Source: Agrococcus carbonis
GTDB taxonomy: Bacteria; Actinomycetota; Actinomycetes; Actinomycetales; Microbacteriaceae
Assembly (NCBI RefSeq): GCF_900104705.1
Contig: NZ_LT629734.1
Coordinates: 806,001 to 870,000 of the forward strand
Length of the DNA stretch: 64,000 nucleotides
Reading direction: 5' to 3'
The translations under genes and the position numbers were made by a program. Positions 8,165 through 16,306 of this stretch are shown in pieces (position 1 is the stretch's first letter; every line of letters starts with the position of its first letter). The notes below the pieces were generated by a model. It was given only the letters and a program-made list of their open reading frames with translations. It did not search any database and was not told the DNA's origin.

Positions 8165-9418
8165 TCAGCGTAGCGCGGGCAGCCAGCGGCGCCGCGGCCG
8201 CTCGGCCGCGCGCAGCGACGCTCGGCTCGCGGGCTGCTCGGCGGGCGCGAGCGCGACGGCGAGCTCCTGCACACGCCTGCGCAGGCGCGAGCGGCCCGCG
8301 ACGTCGACGAGCGGCCTGCCCTCGAGCAGCGCCGCATCGGCCGCGCGCCCGTCGAACGGCCAGCACGCCTCGGGCGTGACCTGCGCGAGCCGCCGCAGGG
8401 TCTCGTGCACCGCGCGCTCGGGCGCGAGGCCGATCGCCGCGGCCCGCACCTTGTTGACGATGACGCGGCAGCGCGCCTGCGGGGCGAGCTCGCGCGCCTC
8501 GGGCAGCGACCGCACGAGCCGGGCGACGCCGACGGCGTCCCCGCCGCCCACGACGACCAGCTCGTCGGCGGCCGCGAGCACGGCGAGCGTCGCCGCGTGC
8601 CGGCGCGGCGCGAACAGGTCGCTCGAGATCTCCTCGTCGCGCTCGAGGCTCGCAGCGACGTCGACCACCGTCACATCGACCCAGTCGCGGCATCGCTCGA
8701 GCACCTCGGCGACGCGCTCGCCGCCGAGCTCGGGCCAGCGGCTCGCGCGCCCGATGCCCGTGAGCACGCGCAGCGTGCCGCCCATCGTCGGCACGAGCTG
8801 GCAGATGCGGTCGAGCTCGTCGACGGTGAGGCTGCCGGCTCGCGCGAGCCGCGCGGCGGCGGCGAAGCCCGGCGACTCGTCGAGCAGGCCGAGCGCTGGA
8901 GCGATCGTGGCGCTCGTCGTGTCGGCGTCGACGAGCGCGGTGCGCCGCCCCAGCAGCGCGAGCTCGGCCGCGAGCGCGATCGCGGCGGTCGTGCGGCCGG
9001 GCGCGCCGGCCGGCCCCCAGATGGCGACCACTCGACCGCGCGAGCGCGCGGGCTCGCGCCCGGCGTCGGCGCTCGGCCGCACGGCGGCCTCCACAGCGGT
9101 GAAGCCGTCGGCCCACGCGACGGCGTCGATGCCGAGCGTCTGCGCGCGGGCGCGCTCGGCCGCGTCGTCGGCGAGCGCCACGAGGCGGACGCCCCGCTCG
9201 TCGCACGCGGCCACGAGCGCACGGCTCGCATGCCGCTCGTCGGCGACCACGAGCACGAGGTCGATGCGCGGCTCGGCGTCTGCGGGCCGAGCTGCGAGCC
9301 GCTCGACGAGGTCGTCGGCGGTGGCGGCGCGGATCGCCACGCGGTGGCCGTGCCTGGCCGCCTCGCGGACGATCGCATCCTCGCGCTCGAGCGGCGCCGA
9401 GACCGCGATGCCGATCAC
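8165..9418 (-). CDS. CpaE/MinD-like P-loop ATPase
   Basis: A 417-residue protein. Residues ~1-115 form a receiver-like domain without obvious phosphorylation residues, as in CpaE. The rest is a ParA/MinD ATPase with a deviant Walker A motif, WGPAGAPGRTTAA, around residue 133, and ALVDADTTSATIAPALGL following. CpaE proteins position or assist Flp/Tad pilus machines. GTG 9418 overlaps the stop of the SAF-domain gene by 4 nt (GTGA), and the PdtaS gene follows after 4 nt. Neither a secretion ATPase nor a pilin gene is in the window. Confidence 0.85.
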   Translation of the reverse strand: MIGIAVSAPLEREDAIVREAARHGHRVAIRAATADDLVERLAARPADAEPRIDLVLVVADERHASRALVAACDERGVRLVALADDAAERARAQTLGIDAVAWADGFTAVEAAVRPSADAGREPARSRGRVVAIWGPAGAPGRTTAAIALAAELALLGRRTALVDADTTSATIAPALGLLDESPGFAAAARLARAGSLTVDELDRICQLVPTMGGTLRVLTGIGRASRWPELGGERVAEVLERCRDWVDVTVVDVAASLERDEEISSDLFAPRRHAATLAVLAAADELVVVGGGDAVGVARLVRSLPEARELAPQARCRVIVNKVRAAAIGLAPERAVHETLRRLAQVTPEACWPFDGRAADAALLEGRPLVDVAGRSRLRRRVQELAVALAPAEQPASRASLRAAERPRRRWLPALR

Positions 9419-10026
9419 GGCGCGGCCTCGACGGGCTGCGCGAGCGGCACGACGCTGAGCGCGTGCTCGTTCGAGACGGCCTCGAGCAGCACCGAGGTCT
9501 CGTCGTCGGCGACGAGCAGCTCGAGCTGCTGCGCGCTGCTGGCCAGGATGCCGTCGTCCTCGACGACGCCTACGACGATCGCGTCGTCGACGAGCACCGC
9601 CGGAGCGTCGTAGCCCTCATCGCTCGGCGCCGCGGTCCAGACGTCGACGAGCGATCCCGGCTGCACCGCCCGCGGCAGCGCTCCCTCGACGTCGATCACG
9701 ACCGCGGCGCGGCCCGTGCCCGCGGCATCCCCGAGCGCGCGCACGGGCAGCACCTCGCCGGCGCCGATCGGGGACGCCACCACCATGCCGACCGGATCGG
9801 TCGCGGCGGCCAGGTAGTGCTGGTGCGACTGCGGGAGCCGCACCTCGACCTGCTCGACGTCGCCGGCGGCCACCGCCTCCCCGGGCAGGAGCGTGCGCGT
9901 CGCCGCCCACGCCGTCTCGGTGCGGGACGACTGCTGCACCACGAACCACACGCCCACGAGGGAGGCTGCGACGAGCAGCACCCCGATCACGAGCCTCGGA
10001 TCCATCCACGTGCGGCGTGCGACCAT
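9415..10026 (-). CDS. SAF-domain (CpaB/RcpC-like) membrane protein
   Basis: A 203-residue protein with a single N-terminal membrane anchor at residues ~10-31 (RLVIGVLLVAASLVGVWFVV). It is followed by a SAF domain (TRTLLPGEAVAAGDVEQVEVRLP, then DPVGMVVASPIGAGEVLPVRAL) typical of CpaB-like Flp pilus assembly proteins, and an outside-facing beta-rich C-terminus. It is first in the operon with the CpaE-like ATPase and pdtaS. About 108 bp of shared upstream DNA separates it from the divergent HTH gene. Confidence 0.85.
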   Translation of the reverse strand: MVARRTWMDPRLVIGVLLVAASLVGVWFVVQQSSRTETAWAATRTLLPGEAVAAGDVEQVEVRLPQSHQHYLAAATDPVGMVVASPIGAGEVLPVRALGDAAGTGRAAVVIDVEGALPRAVQPGSLVDVWTAAPSDEGYDAPAVLVDDAIVVGVVEDDGILASSAQQLELLVADDETSVLLEAVSNEHALSVVPLAQPVEAAP

Positions 10027-10134
10027 GTCGTCCTCCCTCGTCGACGGGATCAACCTGGCAGGTCGGCGCGACACCTCGCTGAAGTTCTCCACAGGGTCCG
10101 CTCGGCCGGCACTCGAGTGCCCCACAATGGGGCC

Positions 10135-10383
10135 ATGCCGCTGGAGCCCCGCCGCCTCCTCGCCGTCGCCGATGTCGCCGACGTGCTCGGCACCACGCCC
10201 GACGCGGTCGTCGACCTGCTCGAGGCGGGCGACCTCAGGGGCGTGCGGCTGCGCGGTGCCTGGCGCGTCGCCGACGACGAGGTGCAGGCGTGGATCGACC
10301 GCGAGCTCGAGATCGAGCGGCGCCGCGGTCTCTGGCGCCAGGCGCAGTCGGCGAGCATCGCCGACCTCTTCGGCCAGCGCTGA
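10135..10383 (+). CDS. Excisionase/BldC-like helix-turn-helix protein
   Basis: An 82-residue winged-HTH protein of the MerR-like HTH_17 (excisionase) group: RRLLAVADVADVLGTTPDAV, then LLEAGDLRGVRLRGAWRV and DEVQAWIDRELE. It resembles small actinobacterial DNA-binding proteins such as BldC in size and fold, not a phage excisionase; no integrase is nearby. The ATG lies 6 nt after CACAAT (10123-10128), a possible leaderless promoter. It is divergent from the SAF-CpaE-PdtaS operon and could control it. Confidence 0.85.
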   Translation: MPLEPRRLLAVADVADVLGTTPDAVVDLLEAGDLRGVRLRGAWRVADDEVQAWIDRELEIERRRGLWRQAQSASIADLFGQR

Positions 10384-10432
10384 CCGTCGTCGCCGGCGAG
10401 CCCGGTGGCGGTGCGCCCTCGGTGGGATCATC

Positions 10433-10448
10433 GGCCGGCGCGCCGGCC
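10433..10448. terminator. Palindrome between convergent genes, possible terminator
   Basis: A perfect 16-bp palindrome GGCCGGCGCGCCGGCC between the HTH gene stop (10383) and the convergent gene stop (10457). No T tract follows. With no unpaired loop bases, the hairpin must open its central pairs to form a loop. Confidence 0.4.
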
Positions 10449-10456
10449 CCTCCGGC

Positions 10457-11023
10457 TCAGGGCAGCCGCACCCAGTCGAACGCCGTGAACGGCACGATGC
10501 GCCAGGACCGCACGGTGCCGAGCCGCGGATGCTCGCCCGGCTCGTGCACCGCGAGGTCGAGGTGGTCGCGGCCGACGCGGTCGATAGTGCCCGCCACGGG
10601 CGTCGGTCCCTCGAGGATGACGGGGGCCCGGCGGCGCGCGAGGTCGCGCAGCGCGAACGCGAAGCTCAGCCGCGCCTGCAGGTCACCCGCCTGCGGCTGC
10701 CGCAGCGACGCGGCGGCGCCGTCGCCGTCGAGCTCGATGCCGACGATCGCGTGGAGCGGGACGACCGCGCCCGTCTCGGCTGGGGCGCCTTCGAGCACGA
10801 CGCCGTTGAGCCAGTCGCGACCGAGCGCCATGCGGCGCATGCGCAGCCGGGCCCCCGAGCGCAGCGAGAGGTCGAGCAGCCGAGGCGCAGCGGCGATGCG
10901 GTCGCGCAGCTCGAGCCGGCCGATGCGGAAGCGCTCCTCCTCGGCCTCGAGGTCGCGGCGCTCGGCGCCGAACTCTGCCTCGAGCTGGCTCTCCAAGTCG
11001 TCGAACAGGTCCTCGAAGCGCAC
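10457..11023 (-). CDS. Conserved actinobacterial hypothetical protein
   Basis: A 188-residue soluble protein. The first 50 residues are strongly helical and acidic (FEDLFDDLESQLEAEFGAE, then RDLEAEEERFRIGRLEL). The rest is predicted beta-rich (LLDLSLRSGARLRMRRMALG, GVVLEGAPAETGAVVPLHAIVGIELDG). I do not recognise a named domain. It sits by the SAF/CpaE cluster in convergent orientation to the HTH gene. The GTG start is 7 nt after TAGATT (11031-11036), indicating a leaderless transcript and deciding this start. Confidence 0.8.
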   Translation of the reverse strand: MRFEDLFDDLESQLEAEFGAERRDLEAEEERFRIGRLELRDRIAAAPRLLDLSLRSGARLRMRRMALGRDWLNGVVLEGAPAETGAVVPLHAIVGIELDGDGAAASLRQPQAGDLQARLSFAFALRDLARRRAPVILEGPTPVAGTIDRVGRDHLDLAVHEPGEHPRLGTVRSWRIVPFTAFDWVRLP

Positions 11024-11177
11024 GCGGGCGAATCTAACCGCCGCGCCGCGGCGGACGTTGCCGGTTCTCCACAGGGCAGAACTCCCCATCCCGCTGGCGC
11101 GACGGCCCGGGCTAGGTTCTGCGGACGGCGGCGCCAGCGCGGGCGGCCTCAGGGTAGAGGCGATGCGAGGGGGCAGC

Positions 11178-11591
11178 GTGCGGGCGACGAGACAGCGGAT
11201 GACGACGGTGGACGCCGAGGAGTTCTTCGACTTCCAGCCCTGCTCCTCAGCCGGCCTGCCGGATCCCGAGCCGCTGCTCGAGAACCTCGCGACGGGCGTG
11301 ATCGAGATCCTGCTCGGGGTGCGCGAGGTGCAGCAGGTCGCCCGATGGGTCACCGAGCCGACCTACGACCTGCTCACGGCTCGAGCGCTCATCGCTCGGC
11401 GCGCTCGCGCCTCGCAGCAGCATCGCGAGGTGCCGGGCTTCGCGATCAGCAGCGTGCGCGCCTGCCATCCAGCCGACGGCGTCGTGGAGGGGACGGTGGT
11501 CGTGCGCTCAGCCGGCCGCACCCGGGCGGTCGCGATCCGCCTCGAGGGGCTCGACGGTCGCTGGCGCGCCACCGCGATCAGCGTCCTCTGA
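11178..11591 (+). CDS. DUF6459 (Rv3235-like) protein
   Basis: A 137-residue protein with the actinobacterial Rv3235/DUF6459 pattern: a variable N-terminus, then LATGVIEILLGVREVQQVARWVTEPTYDLL and a C-terminal beta sheet (FAISSVRACHPADGVVEGTVVV, AIRLEGLDGRWRATAISVL). Function unknown; the fold resembles NTF2-like accessory proteins. GTG 11178 follows a GAGGGGG ribosome binding site by about 5 nt; an in-frame ATG at 11163 is an alternative. Its last 84 bp overlap the convergent gene ending at 11508. Confidence 0.8.
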   Translation: MRATRQRMTTVDAEEFFDFQPCSSAGLPDPEPLLENLATGVIEILLGVREVQQVARWVTEPTYDLLTARALIARRARASQQHREVPGFAISSVRACHPADGVVEGTVVVRSAGRTRAVAIRLEGLDGRWRATAISVL

Positions 11592-11834
11592 CGCCTCGCC
11601 CGCCGCGCGAGCCTGCGTGTCCCGCTCCGCTGCCTCGCGCTCGGCAGCCTCGAGCTCGGCCTCGAGCCGCTCTCGCGCATCCGCGCGGTCGTTGATGCGG
11701 CTCACGCGCCGGAAGAAGTCGAACAGCAGCAGGATGATCACCCCCGCGACCACCGCGGTCGCGGTGAAGCCGACCCAGCCGGGCGTCACCTGGTTGGGGT
11801 CGAACCCGAGGTCCTCGGGGCTGCGGAACAGCAT
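11508..11834 (-). CDS. Single-pass membrane protein downstream of mca
   Basis: A 108-residue protein with one transmembrane helix at ~19-39 (GWVGFTATAVVAGVIILLLFDFF). A highly charged Glu/Arg/Ala helix follows (RADARERLEAELEAAEREAAERDTQ region), probably a cytoplasmic coiled coil. Its ATG overlaps the mca stop (TGATG), so it is co-translated with mca; small membrane proteins often sit here in Microbacteriaceae. The final 28 codons run antisense to the DUF6459 gene. Function unknown. Confidence 0.82.
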   Translation of the reverse strand: MLFRSPEDLGFDPNQVTPGWVGFTATAVVAGVIILLLFDFFRRVSRINDRADARERLEAELEAAEREAAERDTQARAAGEASEDADRGGAPATVEPLEADRDRPGAAG

Positions 11835-12697
11835 CAGTCCTCCTCGACGCCTGCGAACAGGTCGTCCTCCGGTGCGGCGCCCTCGGCGCGCGGGACGCGC
11901 GATCGCACCAGCTCGTAGTCATCGGTCGGCCACGTCTGCCGCAGCAGCTCGTTGGGCCAGAAGAAGAAGCGCGACTCGGGGTCGACCTGGCTCGCGTGCG
12001 CGCGCAGCGCCGTGTCGCGCGCCTCGAAGTGGGCGGCGACGTCGACGCGCGTCGTCATCGTCTCGCCCCGGTCGCCCATCCGCGCCACCCACTCGCGCAC
12101 GAACGGCAGGCGTTCGTCCTGCGGCGCGGCGGTCTCGAGCGCGCCGAGCAGCGCGCGCAGCCGCGCACCGCTCATGGTGCGGTCGAAGTAGACCTTCTGC
12201 ACCTCCCACGGCTCGCCGAGCTCCGGCATCCCGGACGCCGAGTGCTCGACCGCCCACATCGTCACCTCGTGGCAGCGGATGTGATCGGGGTGCGGGTAGC
12301 CGCCCGTCTCGTCGTAGGTGACGACGACCTGCGGCCGCAGGCGGCGGATGAGCCGCACGAGCGGCCGACCCGAGATCTCGAGCGGGATGGTCGCGAACGA
12401 CAGCGCCCGGACGGGCTCGCCCGGCTCGGGCAGGCCCGAGTCGACGTAGCCGAGCCACACGTGGTCGATGCCCAGGGCCGCTTGCGCCTGCGCCATCTCG
12501 ACGCGGCGCAGCCCCGTCATGTCGCGGGCGGCGCGGTGGAGCGGCTCGAAGCGCTCGTTGAGCACGCTGCCGCTCTCGCCGCCGGTGCAGGAGACGACCG
12601 TCACCTGCGCGCCGTCGGCGGCGTAGCGCGCGAGCGTGGCCGCGCCCTTGCTCGACTCGTCATCCGGATGCGCGTGCACCGCGAGCAGACGTCGCAC
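11834..12697 (-). CDS. mca: Mycothiol S-conjugate amidase
   Basis: A 287-residue zinc amidase of the LmbE/PIG-L family. It cleaves mycothiol S-conjugates to a mercapturic acid and GlcN-Ins, detoxifying electrophiles and drugs. The metal motif AVHAHPDDESSKG lies at the N-terminus, with the second metal and catalytic segment GGYPHPDHIRCHE. The sequence matches Mca rather than the deacetylase MshB (VVVTYDETGGYPHPDH, FFFWPNELL). GTG 12697 has a GGGAGGG site upstream. It implies that the organism makes mycothiol. Confidence 0.93.
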   Translation of the reverse strand: MRRLLAVHAHPDDESSKGAATLARYAADGAQVTVVSCTGGESGSVLNERFEPLHRAARDMTGLRRVEMAQAQAALGIDHVWLGYVDSGLPEPGEPVRALSFATIPLEISGRPLVRLIRRLRPQVVVTYDETGGYPHPDHIRCHEVTMWAVEHSASGMPELGEPWEVQKVYFDRTMSGARLRALLGALETAAPQDERLPFVREWVARMGDRGETMTTRVDVAAHFEARDTALRAHASQVDPESRFFFWPNELLRQTWPTDDYELVRSRVPRAEGAAPEDDLFAGVEED

Positions 12698-12786
12698 GGA
12701 CCCTCCCTCCCGTCCAGCGCGCGGCTTGCGCGCGACGGCGCGACGGTAGGCTGGAACGGTCTCCATCATCCCACGGACAGGCACGC

Positions 12787-13179
12787 ATGACCGATCTCGA
12801 AGCCCGCTACGGGCGAACGCGATCGCGCACCCGCAGGGAGCGGATGCTCGGCTGGACCGTCGGCATCGGCATCCTCCTCGCGGCGGTGCTGTGGGTGTGG
12901 TGGGTCGGCACGGATCCCGCCTCGACGCAGCTGCAGTCGCGCGACATCGGCCACGAGATCGTCGACGAGACGACGGTCGTGGTGCTGTTCGAGGTGTCCG
13001 TGGATCCGGGCACGCCCGTCACGTGCGGGGTCGAGGCGCTCAACACCGCGTACAGCATCGTCGGGTGGGCGCAGGTCGACCTCCCCGCCTCCGACAAGTT
13101 CACCTCGACGCACCGGGTGGAGGTGCGCACGAGCGAGCTGGCGACCACCGGATTGGTCTCCGAGTGCTGGGTGACATAG
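12787..13179 (+). CDS. DUF4307 membrane protein
   Basis: A 130-residue actinobacterial DUF4307 protein: a short basic cytoplasmic N-terminus (RYGRTRSRTRRERM), one membrane helix at ~21-41 (LGWTVGIGILLAAVLWVWWVG) and an external beta-sandwich domain with two cysteines (VTCGVEALN, LVSECWVT) that could form a disulfide. It is usually found between mca and greA, as here. A TAGGCT box at about 12747 could start its mRNA. Function unknown. Confidence 0.88.
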   Translation: MTDLEARYGRTRSRTRRERMLGWTVGIGILLAAVLWVWWVGTDPASTQLQSRDIGHEIVDETTVVVLFEVSVDPGTPVTCGVEALNTAYSIVGWAQVDLPASDKFTSTHRVEVRTSELATTGLVSECWVT

Positions 13180-13234
13180 CATGGATGACGGACCGGCCCA
13201 CTCGGGGCCGGTTCTGTGCATATCAGGAGACGAC

Positions 13235-13723
13235 ATGAACGGCACCGCTCAGACCTGGCTCACGCAGGAGGCCTACGACCGCCTGCAGGCCGAGCTGGAG
13301 CACCTCCAGGGTCCCGTGCGCGCCGAGATCGCCAAGCGCATCGAGGAGGCCCGCGACGAGGGCGACCTCAAGGAGAACGGCGGCTACCACGCCGCCAAGG
13401 ACGACCAGGCGCAGATCGAGGCCCGCATCGCGCAGGTCACGCAGCTGCTGCGCACCGCCAAGGTCGGCGAGGCGCCCACGGCCAACGGCGTCGTCGAGCC
13501 CGGCACGGTCGTCACCGCGACGATCGCCGGCGACGAGACGACCTTCCTGGTCGGCAACCGCGAGATCGCGGAGGCCGGCGACGACCTCGACGTCTACAGC
13601 GAGGCGAGCCCGCTCGGCGCGGCGATCCTCGGCAAGAAGATCGGCGAGAAGACCTCGTACCAGGCGCCCTCTGGCGCGACGATCGACGTCGAGATCAAGG
13701 ACGTGCAGACCTACCGGGCCTAG
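13235..13723 (+). CDS. greA: Transcription elongation factor GreA
   Basis: A 162-residue factor that enters the RNA polymerase secondary channel and stimulates cleavage of backtracked RNA. The N-terminal coiled coil carries the acidic tip DEGDLKENGGYHAAKDDQ with the catalytic Asp/Glu pair. The C-terminal FKBP-like domain has EASPLGAAILGKKIGE. A CAGGAGA ribosome binding site lies 5 nt before the ATG. An unusually long terminator follows. Confidence 0.97.
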   Translation: MNGTAQTWLTQEAYDRLQAELEHLQGPVRAEIAKRIEEARDEGDLKENGGYHAAKDDQAQIEARIAQVTQLLRTAKVGEAPTANGVVEPGTVVTATIAGDETTFLVGNREIAEAGDDLDVYSEASPLGAAILGKKIGEKTSYQAPSGATIDVEIKDVQTYRA

Positions 13724-13733
13724 TCCCCACGCT

Positions 13734-13775
13734 CGCGACGATGCCCCGGCGATCGGTCGCCGGGGCATCGTCGCG
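13734..13775 (+). terminator. greA terminator with 19-bp perfect stem
   Basis: The arms 13734-13752 and 13757-13775 pair perfectly over 19 bp around a TCGG loop, followed by TTCAGG. It starts 10 nt after the greA stop and lies between greA and convergent ilvA, so it can serve both strands. Confidence 0.9.
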
Positions 13776-13817
13776 TTCAGGCGGCGCGCGCTGCGGGCAC
13801 GGCGATCGCCGAACGGC

Positions 13818-15077
13818 TCAGAGCACGACGGGCTCGTAGCCCGCGCGGCGCAGCGCCTCGAGCACCCGCTCGGCGTGCTCGGGCCCGCGGGTGGTCACGG
13901 AGATGTCGATCGACACGTCGGCGATCGAGGTCCACGCGTCGTGCTGCGAGTGCAGCACCTCGACCACGTTCGCCTGCTCGTCCGAGACGATCTGCGCGAT
14001 GATCGCGAGCTGCCCGGGTCGGTCGGGCAGCGCCATCCGCACCTTGAGGTAGCGCTGCGACGCGGCGAGCCCGCGTCCGATCACGCGCTCCATGAACAGC
14101 GGATCGATGTTGCCGCCGGAGAGCACTGCGACGGTCGGGCCGTCGGATGCGACGAGCCCGGTCATGATGGCGGCGGTCGTGACCGCTCCGGCCGGCTCCA
14201 CGACGAGCTTCGCGCGCTCGAGCAGCACGATGAGCGCCCGCGCGATGTCGTCCTCGCTCACCGTCACGATCTCGTCGACCGCCTCGCGGATGATCGCGAA
14301 CGGCAGCGCACCGGGACGTGCGACGGCGATGCCGTCGGCGATCGTCGGCTCGGCCTGGATCGTCGTGGGCTCCCCCGCCTCGAGCGACGGCACGTAGGAG
14401 GCGGCCCGCTCGGCCTGCACCCCGACGATGCGCACGCTGCGGCCGTCGCGCGCGGCGCGCTGCCGGATGGCGGATGCGACGCCGGCCGCGAGCCCGCCGC
14501 CACCGATGGGCACGACGACCGTGGCCGCATCCGGCACCTGATCGAGGATCTCGAGCCCGAGCGTGCCCTGGCCCTCGATGATGTCGGGGTGGTCGTAGGG
14601 CGGCACGAACGTGGCGCCCGTGCGCTCGACGTGCTCGATCGCCGCGGCGAGCGCGGTGCCGAACTCGAGGCCGCGCAGCTCGACGTCGGCGCCGTAGTCG
14701 CGCGTGGCCTGCAGCTTGGGCAGGGCGACCCCGAGCGGCATGAAGATCGTCGAGCGCACGCCGAGCTCGGTCGCGGCGAACGCGACGCCCTGCGCGTGGT
14801 TGCCCGCGGAGGCCGCGACGACGCCGCGGGCGCGCTGCTCGTCGGTGAGCTTCGTGAGCATGTTGTAGGCGCCGCGGATCTTGTAGGCGCCGGTGCGCTG
14901 CAGGTTCTCGCACTTGAGGTGCACCTCGGCGCCGAGCATGCCGCTCAGGTAGCGGGAGCGCTCCATCGGGGTCTCCTGCGTGATCCCCTGGAGGCGCGCG
15001 CGGGCCGCCTCGAAGTCGGCGAGCGTGGGTCCGGGGAGCGCGGCGGTGGGCTGGGCGGGCTCGGGCAGCGCGCTCAC
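13818..15077 (-). CDS. ilvA: Threonine ammonia-lyase with ACT domain
   Basis: A 419-residue PLP enzyme that deaminates threonine to 2-oxobutanoate, the entry to isoleucine. The PLP lysine is Lys66 in RTGAYKIRGA, the phosphate loop is PIGGGGLAAG, and the C-terminal ~75 residues form one ACT-type domain (LPDRPGQLAIIAQIVSDEQ). The single short ACT domain matches the TdcB/actinobacterial form rather than the two-ACT E. coli IlvA. GTG 15077 overlaps the stop of the AI-2E permease gene by 4 nt. Confidence 0.93.
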   Translation of the reverse strand: MSALPEPAQPTAALPGPTLADFEAARARLQGITQETPMERSRYLSGMLGAEVHLKCENLQRTGAYKIRGAYNMLTKLTDEQRARGVVAASAGNHAQGVAFAATELGVRSTIFMPLGVALPKLQATRDYGADVELRGLEFGTALAAAIEHVERTGATFVPPYDHPDIIEGQGTLGLEILDQVPDAATVVVPIGGGGLAAGVASAIRQRAARDGRSVRIVGVQAERAASYVPSLEAGEPTTIQAEPTIADGIAVARPGALPFAIIREAVDEIVTVSEDDIARALIVLLERAKLVVEPAGAVTTAAIMTGLVASDGPTVAVLSGGNIDPLFMERVIGRGLAASQRYLKVRMALPDRPGQLAIIAQIVSDEQANVVEVLHSQHDAWTSIADVSIDISVTTRGPEHAERVLEALRRAGYEPVVL

Positions 15078-16237
15078 GCGACCACGTCCTCGATCGTCGG
15101 GTTGGGGTTCGCGCGCCAGGAGCCGGTCGCGATCGTCTTGATGAAGTTGTTGAGGAACGCGACGACCGGCACCGCGAAGAACGCCCCGGCGATGCCGGCG
15201 ATGGTCGAGCCGGCGCCCACCGCGAGCACGACGGCGAGCGGGTGCACCTTGACCGCGGTGCCCATGATGATGGGCTGCAGCACGTGGCTCTCGATCTGCT
15301 GCACGAGCAGCACGATGCCGAGCATGATGACCGCCGGCCAGAAGCCGAACGAGACGAGGGCGACGAGCACCGCGATCGCGCCGGTGACGATGGCGCCGAT
15401 GATCGGGATGAACGAGCCGAGGAAGACGAGGATCGCGATCGGGATGACGAGCGGCATCCCGCCCTCGAAGAACAGCCCGAGGATGAAGGCGCCGAGGCCG
15501 ATGCCGACGGCGTCGATGAACGCCACGAGCACCTGCACGCGCACGAAGCTGCCGAGCGTCACCCAGCCGGCGCGGGCCGCGCCGTCGGTCGCGGGCTGCG
15601 CGATCCTCGGCAGCACGCCGACGATCCAGCGCCAGATGCGCGCGCCGTCGAGCAGGGTGAAGATGAGCGCGAAGAGCGTCAGCAGGGCGCCTGCGACGAA
15701 GTGGCCGACCGACGAGCCGACCGAGAGGGCGCTCGAGAGGATCGACGAGATGTCGTCGCGCAGCGTGCCGAGGATGTTGTCGCCGAAGCCGGCGAGGTCG
15801 GCCGCGTCGATGCCGAACGGCAGCGACATGAGCCACGCCTGCGTCTCGTCCCAGAACTCGACGCCGCGCGCCTGCAGCGTCGGGTACTCGTTGCGGATCT
15901 GCGAGATCGCGAGCCAGCCGAGGCCGACGACGGCGACGAGCAGGCCGATGACGGTCGTCGCGACGGCGAGCCCGCGCGGCCAGCGGGCGCGCACGAGCGC
16001 CTCGACGACGGGCAGCGCCGCGGTCGTGATGAGGGCGGCGACGAGCAGCGGGATCACCACGATGCGGAACACCACGATGAGCCAGATGACGATCGCGGCG
16101 GCGGCGGCCACCGCGACGAAGCGCCACGCCCACGCGCCGGCGATCTGCATGCCGCGAGGCACCGAGTCCTCGCCGGCTGCCAGCGCGTTCACGGGCAGCA
16201 CGCGCGCGCGGTCGCGCTTGGATCGACGGAGCAGCAT
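15074..16237 (-). CDS. AI-2E/PerM-family transporter
   Basis: A 387-residue polytopic membrane protein of the AI-2 exporter (AI-2E, formerly UPF0118) family. There are paired N-terminal helices (residues ~35-90), a long extracytoplasmic stretch, and the conserved C-terminal core GSFIPIIGAIVTGAIAVLVAL, then QQIESHVLQPIIMG. Members export autoinducer-2 or act as Na+/H+ antiporters; the substrate is not predictable. The ATG is 6 nt after TAGGAT (leaderless). Translational coupling to ilvA is unexpected, as no functional link is known. Confidence 0.92.
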   Translation of the reverse strand: MLLRRSKRDRARVLPVNALAAGEDSVPRGMQIAGAWAWRFVAVAAAAAIVIWLIVVFRIVVIPLLVAALITTAALPVVEALVRARWPRGLAVATTVIGLLVAVVGLGWLAISQIRNEYPTLQARGVEFWDETQAWLMSLPFGIDAADLAGFGDNILGTLRDDISSILSSALSVGSSVGHFVAGALLTLFALIFTLLDGARIWRWIVGVLPRIAQPATDGAARAGWVTLGSFVRVQVLVAFIDAVGIGLGAFILGLFFEGGMPLVIPIAILVFLGSFIPIIGAIVTGAIAVLVALVSFGFWPAVIMLGIVLLVQQIESHVLQPIIMGTAVKVHPLAVVLAVGAGSTIAGIAGAFFAVPVVAFLNNFIKTIATGSWRANPNPTIEDVVA

Positions 16238-16243
16238 TCGTCG

Positions 16244-16299
16244 ATCCTACGGTCGCGGGCTGTGCCGGCGGCGAATGCGTCGGCGGCCGTTGCTAGCCT
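16244..16299. promoter_or_regulatory. Divergent leaderless promoters
   Basis: On the minus strand TAGGAT (16244-16249) is 6 nt before the AI-2E permease ATG; on the plus strand TAGCCT (16294-16299) is 7 nt before the YcaQ-like GTG. With transcription starting about 7 nt after the -10 box, both mRNAs would begin at the start codon. No good -35 hexamer is visible for either. Confidence 0.6.
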
Positions 16300-16306
16300 C
16301 CGGAGC

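Noticed and set aside
10135..10383. Excisionase-like HTH gene as a sign of a prophage or integrated element
   Set aside because: No integrase, attachment repeats or phage genes nearby. It sits by core genes and resembles BldC-type small regulators.
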